Origin: Mycolicibacterium fortuitum subsp. fortuitum
GTDB lineage: Bacteria > Actinomycetota > Actinomycetes > Mycobacteriales > Mycobacteriaceae
NCBI RefSeq assembly: GCF_022179545.1
Contig: NZ_AP025518.1
Coordinates: 2,666,001-2,730,000 of the forward strand
Reading direction: 5' to 3'
DNA length: 64,000 nucleotides
Shown: piece after piece, positions 9,985-17,976 of the stretch
Numbering within the stretch: the first letter of the stretch is position 1
How the letters are laid out: every line of letters begins with the position of its first letter
The notes under the pieces: generated by a model
Databases searched by the model: none
The model's input: only the letters and a program-made list of their open reading frames with translations
What the model was told of the DNA's origin: nothing
Translations under genes and position numbers: made by a program

Positions 9985-9987
9985 GTG

Positions 9988-10677
9988 CTAGACCTTCTCG
10001 ACGCGGACCGCGTGCGCCATGTGGTGGGGCAATTCGACCTGCTCGTGGCCCGGGATCACGATCATCACGCCACCGTGATCGTTGGCCTCGACGGTGACCC
10101 TGGCATTGGGGACCACACCGGCGTCCTTGAGCCGACCGATGAGCTCGGTATCGCCCTGCACGTGCTCGGTGAGCTGGCGGACCACCACGGCCACCGGCAA
10201 CCCGACCGGCAACTCGGTGAGGCGGACCAGGCTGACATCGTCGAAGCCCGTCGCTCCGACGCCGAGGTCCGACAACCCGGGGATGGGATTACCGAACGGC
10301 GAGGTGGTGGGATTGTCGAGCACCTGCACCAGGCGCCGCTCCACGTCCTCGCTCATCACGTGTTCCCACCGGCATGCCTCGGCGTGGACGTCCTCCCACG
10401 GCAGCCCGATCACGTCGACGAGCAACCGTTCGGCCAACCGGTGCTTGCGCATCACGGCCACGGCCAGGGCACGGCCCTTGTCGGTCAGTTCCAGGTGGCG
10501 GTCGCCGGCGACGTGCAGGAGACCATCGCGTTCCATGCGCGACACCGTCTGGCTGACCGTCGGACCGCTTTGGTCGAGTCGTTCGGCAATGCGGGCACGC
10601 AGCGGCACCACGCCCTCTTCTTCGAGGTCGTAGATCGTCCGCAGGTACATCTCGGTGGTATCGACCAGATCGTTCAT
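9988..10677 (-). CDS. ideR: Iron-dependent repressor IdeR (DtxR family)
   Basis: The 229-residue regulator has an N-terminal winged helix (VDTTEMYLRTIYDLEEEGV, SGPTVSQTVSRMERDGLL), a metal-binding dimerisation domain (EACRWEHVMSEDVERRL) and a C-terminal SH3-like domain. With Fe(II) it represses siderophore genes and activates iron-storage genes. The start at 10677 (MNDLVDT) is the conserved family start; nine upstream codons are open but not conserved. I saw no iron box in its own upstream region. Adjacency to sigB is conserved in mycobacteria. Confidence 0.97.
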   Translation of the reverse strand: MNDLVDTTEMYLRTIYDLEEEGVVPLRARIAERLDQSGPTVSQTVSRMERDGLLHVAGDRHLELTDKGRALAVAVMRKHRLAERLLVDVIGLPWEDVHAEACRWEHVMSEDVERRLVQVLDNPTTSPFGNPIPGLSDLGVGATGFDDVSLVRLTELPVGLPVAVVVRQLTEHVQGDTELIGRLKDAGVVPNARVTVEANDHGGVMIVIPGHEQVELPHHMAHAVRVEKV

Positions 10678-10836
10678 GCGCGCCTTCCCAGCCCCAAACG
10701 TCACCGGACAGTCTACCGTTTCCGGCTCTTGAACTGCGGCGCAACATCAGGGCGTCGGGCACCTCACACAGTGAGGGAAAACACCCGGCCACGAACCGTC
10801 GAACCTCCAGGTCGCGCGCGGAAACGCCCCAGACGC

Positions 10837-10873
10837 GCGATGTGCCCCGCCGGTAACCGGCGGGGCACATCGC
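10837..10873 (-). terminator. Strong hairpin terminator downstream of sigB
   Basis: Two perfect 17-bp arms (10837-10853 and 10857-10873) flank the 3-nt spacer TAA. The hairpin begins 12 bp after the sigB stop codon. There is no T-tract, as is usual for mycobacterial terminators. It should separate sigB from ideR. Confidence 0.85.
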
Positions 10874-10884
10874 ACAGAAGAGAG

Positions 10885-11844
10885 CTAGCTGGCGTAGGAG
10901 CGGAGGCGGTCAGCGCGCTCGCCGTTGCGGAGCTTGGCCATCACCTCACGCTCGATCTGGCGGACCCGCTCACGGGACAGACCGAACAGCTTGCCGATCT
11001 GATCCAGGGTGCGGGGCTGTCCGTCGTCGAGGCCGAACCGGAGCCGGATCACCTGCTGCTCGCGCTCGTCGAGCGTGGCCAGCACGTGGCGGATGTCGGT
11101 GTGCAGGAGTTCGGAGATGACGGCGTTCTCGGCCGACATCGCTTCGGAATCCTCGATGAAGTCGCCCAGCGGGGCTTCCTCGTCGGTGCCGACCGGCATG
11201 TCCAGGCTCACCGGGTCGCGGCTGTGCTCCAGGAGGTCGTTGATCTTCTCGACCGGGATACCGGACTCCTCGGCCAGCTCCTCGTCGGTGGCCTCGCGGC
11301 CCAGGTTCTGGTGCATCTCGCGCTTGATGCGGGCCAGCTTGTTGACCTGTTCGACGAGATGGACGGGCAGTCGGATGGTGCGGCTCTGATCGGCCATCCC
11401 GCGGGTGATGGCCTGACGGATCCACCAGGTGGCATAGGTCGAGAACTTGAAGCCCTTGGTGTAGTCGAACTTCTCCATGGCGCGGATCAAGCCCAGGTTG
11501 CCTTCCTGGATCAGGTCCAGCAGCGGCATGCCGCGGCCCGTGTAGCGCTTGGCCAACGACACCACCAGGCGGAGGTTGGCTTCCAGCAGGTGCCGCCGTG
11601 CTGCTTCACCGTCGCGGACCACGGTGGCCAGGTCGCGCTTCCGGTTCTCGCCCAGGCGCTTCTTCGTGTTCAGCAAGTGCTGGGCGTACAAGCCCGCCTC
11701 GATGCGCTTCGCGAGCTCTACCTCATCGGCGGCGTTGAGCAACGCCGTTTTGCCAATGCCGTTCAAATACACGCGCACGAGGTCGGCGGCAGGGCTCTGG
11801 GCGTCCAGATCACTGTCGACGCGGCTTGTGGTGGCATTTGCCAT
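10885..11844 (-). CDS. sigB: RNA polymerase sigma factor SigB (group 2)
   Basis: A 319-residue principal-like sigma factor lacking the long acidic N-terminus of SigA. Regions 1.2 ([16 protein letters not shown]), 2 ([20 protein letters not shown] and [14 protein letters not shown]), 3 and 4 ([12 protein letters not shown]) are complete. SigB serves stress and stationary-phase transcription. The ATG at 11844 is preceded by AGGAGG. It differs from the sigA product in this window by its short N-terminus and by MPLLDLIQ versus MAFLDLIQ. Confidence 0.96.
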   Translation of the reverse strand: MANATTSRVDSDLDAQSPAADLVRVYLNGIGKTALLNAADEVELAKRIEAGLYAQHLLNTKKRLGENRKRDLATVVRDGEAARRHLLEANLRLVVSLAKRYTGRGMPLLDLIQEGNLGLIRAMEKFDYTKGFKFSTYATWWIRQAITRGMADQSRTIRLPVHLVEQVNKLARIKREMHQNLGREATDEELAEESGIPVEKINDLLEHSRDPVSLDMPVGTDEEAPLGDFIEDSEAMSAENAVISELLHTDIRHVLATLDEREQQVIRLRFGLDDGQPRTLDQIGKLFGLSRERVRQIEREVMAKLRNGERADRLRSYAS

Positions 11845-11881
11845 GACGGCCTCCTGATCAGCTTGAACTGTCATGATCTAC

Positions 11882-11908
11882 AACGTCGTACGCGTCATGA
11901 GAGTTCCC
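11882..11908 (-). promoter_or_regulatory. SigE/SigH-type promoter of sigB
   Basis: On the minus strand GGGAAC (11903-11908) and CGTT (11882-11885) are separated by 17 nt, the pattern recognised by the extracytoplasmic sigma factors SigE and SigH in mycobacteria. It lies about 38 bp upstream of the sigB start codon. This agrees with the known control of sigB by those factors. Confidence 0.75.
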
Positions 11909-11991
11909 GCTGTTCCCCGGATTCATACCCGCTGAGCTGCGGTTTTTCCGGGACGACCTGAGAATGTCCTAAGAATGGCTAAAGAAGCCGC

Positions 11992-12420
11992 TCAGCTGGG
12001 GTCATCGGGATCGGTTCGTGCGGCGTCCGGTTGCGGTGGGATGACGGCGTCGCTCTGCAGTGCCGGCCGTTCCGCGGTGGGGAACAGTGGAATCCGCTCG
12101 CTGCGACCGGCGTAGCGGCGCGGCTCCTCGGCGCTGCGCGGCGGACGGTCGTTGGCGATCAGGACAGCCATCCAGGGCAGGGGGATCGAGATCACGATGA
12201 TCGCGAGCGAGATCAGCCCGTTCTGCCAGATGTTGTAGGCGACGGCAGCCAGAATCAGCGCCGGGATGCGGAACGCCATCAACGTCAGGTACTTGCGGAC
12301 GCGCTGACGGTGCTGCACTTCGTACGCGGGTGCGGCTTTGGTGATGAGAACCGGGCGGGCTTCCTTGCCGAAATCGTCGCCGAAATCGTCGTCGAAACTC
12401 AGCTCGTGGCTTTGTTTCAT
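11992..12420 (-). CDS. DUF3099 membrane protein (Rv2709 type)
   Basis: The 142-residue protein has a charged N-terminus, then two adjacent hydrophobic segments (YLTLMAFRIPALILAAVAYN and LISLAIIVISIPLPWMAVLIA) and a Pro-rich cytoplasmic tail, the DUF3099 pattern. The function is unknown. The start at 12420 (MKQSHEL) is the conserved one; the frame continues six codons upstream. It is transcribed divergently from the DUF3039 gene. Confidence 0.8.
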   Translation of the reverse strand: MKQSHELSFDDDFGDDFGKEARPVLITKAAPAYEVQHRQRVRKYLTLMAFRIPALILAAVAYNIWQNGLISLAIIVISIPLPWMAVLIANDRPPRSAEEPRRYAGRSERIPLFPTAERPALQSDAVIPPQPDAARTDPDDPS

Positions 12421-12524
12421 GCCTCTACTGTTCCACACCCGGGCGCAGTGGTGACAGGCGGATTTCCCTAGGCCCTGCAGCCAGGCACAATAAAACCTGC
12501 GGACGTGAGGAGCAGAATAGAGAC

Positions 12525-12761
12525 ATGCAGACCCAGACCATCGAGCGCCCGGACACCGACGAACGCGTCGACGACGGGACCGACGACGACAGCCCCAAGT
12601 TCTTCCACTACGTCAAGAAGGACAAGATCGCCGAAAGTGCCGTCATGGGCACGCATGTGGTGGCGCTGTGTGGCGAGGTGTTCCCGGTGACCAAGTCGCC
12701 CAAGCCCGGTTCCCCGGTGTGCCCCGATTGCAAGAAGATCTACGAGCAGCTCAAGAAGTAG
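12525..12761 (+). CDS. DUF3039 small protein (Rv2708c type)
   Basis: The 78-residue protein has an acidic N-terminus and a DUF3039 core (FFHYVKKDKIAESAVMGTHVVALCGEVF ending CPDCKKIYEQL, quoted here in part). Cys residues in ALCGE and VCPDC suggest a small zinc site. Start ATG 12525. The last bases overlap the YihY-family gene end by 11 bp, convergently. The function is unknown. Confidence 0.82.
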   Translation: MQTQTIERPDTDERVDDGTDDDSPKFFHYVKKDKIAESAVMGTHVVALCGEVFPVTKSPKPGSPVCPDCKKIYEQLKK

Positions 12762-13746
12762 GCGGCGGTTCCGCGGGCTCAGGCGCAGGTGATTCCACCG
12801 GTGCCTGAGCTTCGTCATTCTGGGAGCCGTTGAGGGCTTTGACCTCCAGCCATTCCCGCAGTCTCCTGGCATGGGTGTCCGACGCGGGCCACTCCTCTTG
12901 AATCGCCGCATTCAGTTCGGCGCCCAGCATGATGGCAAAGCCCAGGAAGAACGCGAACAGCAGGAACGCGATCGGCGTGGCCAGTGCGCCGTACGTGTAG
13001 CCGGTGCTGGTGATCCAGGTCAGGTAGATCCGCAGGCCGAAGGTGGCGACCAGGAAGACCACGGTCGCCAGCACCGCTCCGAGCACCAGCCGGTGTGTCG
13101 GAATCGGGGCGGGTAGCGAGACCCGGTACAGGATGGTCACGCCGACGAACACCGCCAGGAACAACGCCGGGTAATAGCCGTAGCGCAGCACGTTGTCCCA
13201 ACTGTCGGGGATGTGCTCGGAGACGGCCCGGGGGCCGAGCGCCAGCAGCGGCGCGGCGGCGATCGCGAAGACCAACATGATCACGTAGAGGCCCAGCGCG
13301 TAGAAGCGCTGTCGTACCGGATGTCGCAGCGGCGTCTGATCGTGGGCTTCCACGATGGAGTCCACGAAGGCCGACACGGCCGACGACCCCGCCCACAACG
13401 AGATCACGAAGCCCACCGACACCACTTCGCCGCGGGCGCCCCTGACGATGTCCCGGATCGTCGGTTCGATGATCTCGTTGACGACGTTGGGGGAGAAGAA
13501 ACTGTTCGCCGCGTTGATCAGCTGATCCTGGATCGTCGGCAGGGTATCCGGCCCGAACAGCGGTGCGATGTAGGCCAGGCTGCCGAGCATCCCCAGCAGG
13601 AGGGGAGGCAGTGACAACGCGCACCAGAACGCCGCCTGTGCCGACTCCGAGAATATGGAGTCGTCCCAGCTCTTCGACAATGTGCGTCGAGTGATGTGCC
13701 AGATGTGGTGGCGTGATGGTGGTACTGGAAGTGGCTGGCCAGTCAT
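12751..13746 (-). CDS. YihY/BrkB-family integral membrane protein (Rv2707 type)
   Basis: The 331-residue protein shows the YihY family arrangement of about six membrane segments: AAFWCALSLPPLLLGMLGSL near the N-terminus, VGFVISLWAGSSAVSAFVDS, LYVIMLVFAIAAAPLLAL, YPALFLAVFVGVTILYRV, LVLGAVLATVVFLVATFGL and IAFLLFAFFLGFAIMLGAEL. It ends in a Pro/Glu-rich cytoplasmic tail. Members were once called ribonuclease BN in error; the transport or other role is unknown. Confidence 0.87.
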   Translation of the reverse strand: MTGQPLPVPPSRHHIWHITRRTLSKSWDDSIFSESAQAAFWCALSLPPLLLGMLGSLAYIAPLFGPDTLPTIQDQLINAANSFFSPNVVNEIIEPTIRDIVRGARGEVVSVGFVISLWAGSSAVSAFVDSIVEAHDQTPLRHPVRQRFYALGLYVIMLVFAIAAAPLLALGPRAVSEHIPDSWDNVLRYGYYPALFLAVFVGVTILYRVSLPAPIPTHRLVLGAVLATVVFLVATFGLRIYLTWITSTGYTYGALATPIAFLLFAFFLGFAIMLGAELNAAIQEEWPASDTHARRLREWLEVKALNGSQNDEAQAPVESPAPEPAEPPPTS

Positions 13747-13810
13747 GACCAGTCAAGCATTACTGACGAAACGTACTCCTGCCCAGGCGGGTGGTGTTGG
13801 CCGTTGGCAG

Positions 13811-14002
13811 TCAGGCTTCTGCCGCGCTGGTCTCCAGCACCGCTGCCAGCTCGACCAGTTTCGCTTCGTGCTCGTTCGCGTGGTGCTGGCAGAAGAGCAG
13901 CTCGGCCCCTGAGGGCAGCTTCGCGCGCACACGTGCGGCCGCACCGCAACGGTCGCAGCGGTCGGCTCTGGTTAGCTCCGGGCTTGTCAGAGTTGCGTTC
14001 AT
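13811..14002 (-). CDS. Small zinc-finger protein (DUF7455-like)
   Basis: A 63-residue protein with a treble-clef-like set of ligands: CDRC at 16-19 and CQHH at 38-41, followed by a short helix (EHEAKLVELAAVLE). The ATG at 14002 has GGAGGA just upstream. Such small actinobacterial proteins commonly lie near sigA/sigB genes; the function is unknown. Confidence 0.75.
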   Translation of the reverse strand: MNATLTSPELTRADRCDRCGAAARVRAKLPSGAELLFCQHHANEHEAKLVELAAVLETSAAEA

Positions 14003-14161
14003 GGCTCCTCCGTCTTCTGCTCTGCGCATCTCGGCAAAGGCGCCTCGATTGCGTATGTCCACTCTGTCAGACGTTTTGGATTCCGGCCTTGTTCCCCAAG
14101 GGTTCACCGGTGTGTCGTGTCTCACTTGGCCGCCGTGTTGCTGGCCCGGCAGGCTGACGGT

Positions 14162-14536
14162 ATGCATCCATCTCCGCGTGTCCTGGTTCACTTGTGCAGC
14201 GTCGAGGATTGGCGGACGGCCCAGGCCGGCGGCGAACACCGTCCGGAGGCACTCGGCGTGCAGGGTTTCATCCACCTCTCGGCTCCTGAGCAGGTGCATC
14301 TGCCGGCGAACCGGCTCTACGCCGGGCGCGACGACCTGATCTTGCTGCACATCGACCCGGCGAAGTTGACCGACCCGGTGCGCTGGGAGCCGGGGGTGCC
14401 GACGGACCCGGACGCGATGTTGTTCCCGCATCTGTACGGCCCGCTGCCGGTGGAGGCTGTGACCACCACCACGAGGTACGTGCCCGATGCCGACGGGCGG
14501 TTCGCGCCGCTGACCGGCGACACGCCGTCGGGGTAG
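14162..14536 (+). CDS. DUF952 family protein
   Basis: The 124-residue protein matches DUF952: VLVHLCSVEDWRTAQAGG, GFIHLSAPEQV, LLHIDPAKL and FPHLYGPLPVEAV are characteristic. The family resembles glutathione-S-transferase-associated small enzymes of unknown activity. The ATG at 14162 has no ribosome site; CAGGCT ends 6 nt before it, so a leaderless mRNA is possible. It lies at the edge between backbone and accessory region. Confidence 0.75.
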   Translation: MHPSPRVLVHLCSVEDWRTAQAGGEHRPEALGVQGFIHLSAPEQVHLPANRLYAGRDDLILLHIDPAKLTDPVRWEPGVPTDPDAMLFPHLYGPLPVEAVTTTTRYVPDADGRFAPLTGDTPSG

Positions 14537-14579
14537 AGCGCGGCTCAGCGGCCCGCTCCGCGCGTGACATGCTCGTCAC

Positions 14580-15341
14580 GTGTCCGTCGCAGCTCAGAAC
14601 CGGCAGGGCGCGGCCACGCGGCTGCGCCTGGTGAAGACTGCCGAACGATTGTTCGCCGCCCAAGGGGTGGATGCCGTGTCGGTGCGGGCGGTCAATGCCG
14701 CCGCGGGCCTCGGTGCGGCGTCGGTGCACTACCACTTCGGCTCCAAGGACGATCTGCTGCGGGCGGTGCTGACCGATGTCGGCGCACCGGTGCGTGACGA
14801 GATCGCGGCCAACGTGGCGGTGCTCGCGGCCGACCCGGTCGCTCCGAGTCCTGACGCTCTCGTGCGGGCCGTCACCGAGCCGTACCTGAAATTGTTGCTC
14901 CGCCATCGGGTCCGGGGCATGCGGTGGATCAAGATCATCGCGCAGATCTCGCAGGACAACAATCCGGTGCTGCTCGACACCGAGCAGCACCTGCCCGACG
15001 AATTGTTCGTCCAGGTGCAGCGCGCGTTCCCGGAGTCCGATCCGGCGCGACTCGAACTGCGCTGGGCCATCTCGATCATGAATTTCATCCAGGCGCTCAG
15101 CCGGGCGGACGAATGGCGCCGTAACGGCGGCCGGCTGGATGAGACCGAACTGCGCGACTTCTACGAAGACCTCGTGCGGTTCCGGGCCTACGAGAAGGTG
15201 CTGGCACGGTTGGCTGCCGGCGAGATCGACGCCGAGGCGATCATCACGGGCCGGGTCGGACTCGACGGCCTGGGCGAGGCGTTCGAGTCCCTGCGCGACC
15301 CCGAATCGCACGTCAAGATCCTGGTGCTGCCCGGCCAATGA
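14580..15341 (+). CDS. TetR-family transcriptional regulator
   Basis: A 253-residue TetR protein with the N-terminal helix-turn-helix (AERLFAAQGVDAVSVRAVNA, SVHYHFGSKDDLLRAVL) and a long C-terminal ligand-binding domain. The start is a GTG at 14580. It stands alone, convergent with the four-gene acyl-CoA synthetase operon. Its targets cannot be named from sequence. A second palindrome, AGACA-GCT-TGTCT at 19676-19688 in front of that operon, could be its operator, but this is a guess. Confidence 0.9.
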   Translation: MSVAAQNRQGAATRLRLVKTAERLFAAQGVDAVSVRAVNAAAGLGAASVHYHFGSKDDLLRAVLTDVGAPVRDEIAANVAVLAADPVAPSPDALVRAVTEPYLKLLLRHRVRGMRWIKIIAQISQDNNPVLLDTEQHLPDELFVQVQRAFPESDPARLELRWAISIMNFIQALSRADEWRRNGGRLDETELRDFYEDLVRFRAYEKVLARLAAGEIDAEAIITGRVGLDGLGEAFESLRDPESHVKILVLPGQ

Positions 15342-15345
15342 GGAT

Positions 15346-15377
15346 GCGTCGGCGCTCTGCACGCAGGGCGCCGACGC
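15346..15377. terminator. Bidirectional hairpin between tetR and SDR genes
   Basis: GCGTCGGCGC (15346-15355) pairs with GCGCCGACGC (15368-15377), with inner CTGC/GCAG pairing. It fills the 49-bp gap between two convergent stop codons. Confidence 0.75.
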
Positions 15378-15390
15378 TCGCTCTCCGGGG

Positions 15391-16164
15391 TCAGTTGGTG
15401 TGGACCGGAGTCACCGGGATCCGGCCCGCGCTGGCACCGCCGTCGACGGTCAGGTCGGCGCCGGTGATGTACGACGACGCATCCGAGGCAAGGAAGGCGA
15501 CGACATCGGCGACCTCCTCGGGAGTGCCGACACGGGTCAGCGGCGCACCGGGGTGGCCGCCCAACCCGCGTTCCACCGCCAGATGGGCGATCATCGGAGT
15601 GTCGATCATGCCGGGATAGACAGTGTTGACCCGAATGCCCAAGGGGCCCAGCTCGATTGCCGCCACCTTCGACATCCCGCGTAAACCCCATTTGGAGGCG
15701 CCGTAGGCGGTGTACCCGGCCAGGCCCTGCACACCTGCCTGTGACGAGATGTTGACGATCGAGCCGCCTCCTGCGGCCTTCATCGGCTCGGTGACGGCCT
15801 GCATGCCGAGGAACGCGCCGATGAGATTGACCCGCAGCATCTGCTCGAACCCGGCGGTGTCCTGCTCGGCCAGCGGCACCACCTTGCAGACGGCCGCGTT
15901 GTTGACCAGCGCGTCGACCCGGCCGAACTCGCGCATGGCGGTGTCCACCACTGTGCGCCAGTCGATTTCGTTGCCGACGTCATGGCGGACGAACCGGGCG
16001 GCGGCACCGATGGACTCGGCGACCCGCTCACCCTCTTCGGCGAGAAGATCGGTCAGCACCACCCTGGCACCCAGTTCGGCGAACAACCTCGCCTCGGCTG
16101 CGCCCTGGCCGCGAGCGGCTCCGGTGATGATCGCGACCTTGCCGGACAGGTCCACGCCGGCCAT
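15391..16164 (-). CDS. Short-chain dehydrogenase/reductase (SDR 1)
   Basis: A 257-residue classical SDR. The cofactor loop TGAARGQG (14-21), the NNAA motif, Ser140, and the catalytic Tyr154 and Lys158 (YGASK) are intact. Asp at the end of the second strand (VVLTDLLAEEG) suggests NAD(H) use. The C-terminal TGADLTVDGG is typical. It resembles 3-alpha/20-beta-hydroxysteroid dehydrogenases, so a hydrophobic alcohol/ketone is a likely substrate. Its ATG shares one base with the preceding stop (TGATG), so it is translationally coupled to SDR 2. Confidence 0.9.
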   Translation of the reverse strand: MAGVDLSGKVAIITGAARGQGAAEARLFAELGARVVLTDLLAEEGERVAESIGAAARFVRHDVGNEIDWRTVVDTAMREFGRVDALVNNAAVCKVVPLAEQDTAGFEQMLRVNLIGAFLGMQAVTEPMKAAGGGSIVNISSQAGVQGLAGYTAYGASKWGLRGMSKVAAIELGPLGIRVNTVYPGMIDTPMIAHLAVERGLGGHPGAPLTRVGTPEEVADVVAFLASDASSYITGADLTVDGGASAGRIPVTPVHTN

Positions 16165-16961
16165 CAGTCGTTGTCCTGGTCGATACCGGTCAGCATGAGT
16201 TCGGAGACCCGGCGGGGGAATTCGGTGAACTTCGCCATCGGAACGATGTTGCGCGGCAGGATCACGTGGCGGCGGTTGTTCTCGATGGCATCGGCGATCG
16301 CCTCCGACACCACCACCGGGTCCAACTGGTCGCGCGGGATCATCCGCCAGCGGATCGAGCGCTCGATGGTGCGTCGCGCCGGGCCGAATGCGCGGATGTG
16401 GTCGATCATGTCGGTCTTCACCTCACCGACCTGCACGAGCGTGGTTCCGACGGGCTTGCCCCGCAACTCGCCGCGAATCCCGGCGGTGAAGTGGCTCAGT
16501 CCGGCCTTCGAGGTCCCGTACAGGGTCAGGCCCGGCCCCTGCGAAATGGCGCCCATCGACGAGACATTGACGATGTGGCCCCGCCCGCGCTGCACCATGC
16601 GAGGTATCGCCTGGCGGCAGATGTCCATCGGCGCCGCCAGATTGACCTGCAGCAGGTTACGGATCTGCTCGGGGCTGACTTGGTGGAACCGTCCGACGTG
16701 GTCGATGCCGGCATTGTTGATCACGATGTCCACCGGTCCGTCGGCCTCGACCAGATCCAGCAGGCCCTCTACCGCGTCTGGATCACCCAGGTCGGTCGGG
16801 TAGGCCTTGCCGCCGATCTCTTTGACGAGCAGGTTGAGCGCCTCGGCGTCGCGCGCCACCACGGCGACGTCGACACCGCGCGCGGCCAGCACCTCGGCGA
16901 TGCTCTTGCCCAGGCCGCGACTCGCGCCGGTGACGAGAGCGCGGGAGTTCCTCAGCTTCAT
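16164..16961 (-). CDS. Short-chain dehydrogenase/reductase (SDR 2)
   Basis: A 265-residue SDR with TGASRGLG (11-18), NNAG, and catalytic Tyr148 and Lys152 (YGTSK). Residues after the second strand (VAVVARDAEAL) contain Arg, which favours NADP(H). The C-terminus has the extended tail of fatty-acyl or lipid-associated SDRs (VILPRNIVPMAKFTEFPRRV). The ATG at 16961 follows GAAAGGC. It lies 10 bp after the esterase gene and overlaps SDR 1 by one base, within the fadD-esterase-SDR-SDR operon. Confidence 0.9.
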   Translation of the reverse strand: MKLRNSRALVTGASRGLGKSIAEVLAARGVDVAVVARDAEALNLLVKEIGGKAYPTDLGDPDAVEGLLDLVEADGPVDIVINNAGIDHVGRFHQVSPEQIRNLLQVNLAAPMDICRQAIPRMVQRGRGHIVNVSSMGAISQGPGLTLYGTSKAGLSHFTAGIRGELRGKPVGTTLVQVGEVKTDMIDHIRAFGPARRTIERSIRWRMIPRDQLDPVVVSEAIADAIENNRRHVILPRNIVPMAKFTEFPRRVSELMLTGIDQDND

Positions 16962-16971
16962 GGGTTGCCTT

Positions 16972-17976
16972 TCAGTGTTTTTCAAGTGTCGTCTCGGTTG
17001 TTTGGTTCGGGTTGTCCAGGGCGTCACGGACGACGGCACACACGTCTTCGGTGGCTTCGGCCGCGGCGGGAAGGTGATCGGCTAGGTTGAAAAACCCATG
17101 GAATCCGCGCTCGTAGCGCCGGACGCTCACCCTCGCGCCGCCGGCGGCGAGCATGCGGGCGTATTCCTCGCCCTCCTCGCACAGCGGATCCAGGGCGCCC
17201 GTCAACACGTGGGCATCCGGAAGGCCGGTCATGTCACCGAGGATCGGCGATGCCGTGACCTCGGCCTGGGCCCCGCTCGCGCCGAGGTATTGGGCGGTGA
17301 ACCACTGCATGTGCTCGGCGGTCAGCACCCCGCTCTTGGTGTGCGGGCTGGACAACGACGACTTGCGACGTTGATCCACGACCGGGTAGATCAACACCTG
17401 GAACGCGATGGCCGGACCACCCTTGTCGCGCGCGGTCATCGCGATCACGGCGGCCAGATTGCCGCCGGCGCTGTCACCCGCGACCACGAGGCGGGCCGGG
17501 TCTCCGCCGAGCTCGCCGGCATGGGAAGCCGCCCATTCCGTTGCCGCCCAGGCATCTTCGACCGCGGCCGGATAGGGATGCTCGGGCGCCAACCGATAAT
17601 CGACCGAAACCACGACCGCGCCGATGCCGTTGGCCAGCCTGCGGCAGCACGAGTCGTGTGAGTCCAGATCGCACAGCACGAATCCGCCGCCGTGGAAGTA
17701 GACGAGGACGGGCAGGCCGGCGCCGGACTCGGCAGTGTCGAGCGGGTGGTATATCCGCACCGGGATGTCGCCGGCGGGCCCTGGGATGGCGCGGTTTTCG
17801 ACATGACCCACCTGCATCGGCCGGGCCGGCCGCCGGCTGGCCTTGAGCCGGGCACGTACCTCGGCGGCCGCGGCGACGGGGTCCATACCGCCTTCGAGGA
17901 TCGGGGCGAACGCGTCGCCCATGCGGCCGGCGACCTCGCGCTTCATGGTGTCTTCGGGTGTGTTCACGTCGGTCAT
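16972..17976 (-). CDS. Hormone-sensitive-lipase-type esterase (LipO-like)
   Basis: A 334-residue alpha/beta hydrolase of the HSL (Lip) family. HGGG (95-98) is the oxyanion motif, Ser169 lies in GDSAGG, and Asp (GALDPL) and His (RGFHGFF) complete the triad. No export signal is seen. The gene follows fadD12 with an ATGA overlap and precedes SDR 2. In M. tuberculosis lipO (Rv1426c) and fadD12 (Rv1427c) are neighbours next to the acyltransferase Rv1425, the same trio as here. It could open lactones or esters made by the nearby monooxygenase (inference). Confidence 0.9.
   Translation of the reverse strand: MTDVNTPEDTMKREVAGRMGDAFAPILEGGMDPVAAAAEVRARLKASRRPARPMQVGHVENRAIPGPAGDIPVRIYHPLDTAESGAGLPVLVYFHGGGFVLCDLDSHDSCCRRLANGIGAVVVSVDYRLAPEHPYPAAVEDAWAATEWAASHAGELGGDPARLVVAGDSAGGNLAAVIAMTARDKGGPAIAFQVLIYPVVDQRRKSSLSSPHTKSGVLTAEHMQWFTAQYLGASGAQAEVTASPILGDMTGLPDAHVLTGALDPLCEEGEEYARMLAAGGARVSVRRYERGFHGFFNLADHLPAAAEATEDVCAVVRDALDNPNQTTETTLEKH

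Noticed and set aside
10678..11991. Iron boxes for IdeR near ideR or sigB
   Set aside because: No stretch close to the TTAGGTTAGGCTAACCTAA-type consensus was seen; TTAGCC and TTAGGA fragments upstream of sigB are not arranged as a palindrome.
14117..14134. GTCTCACTTGGCC as a possible fifth copy of the 17-bp motif
   Set aside because: Only the first eight bases match; the second half has no similarity to the CGRKAY arm, and it is in front of a DUF952 gene outside the operon set.
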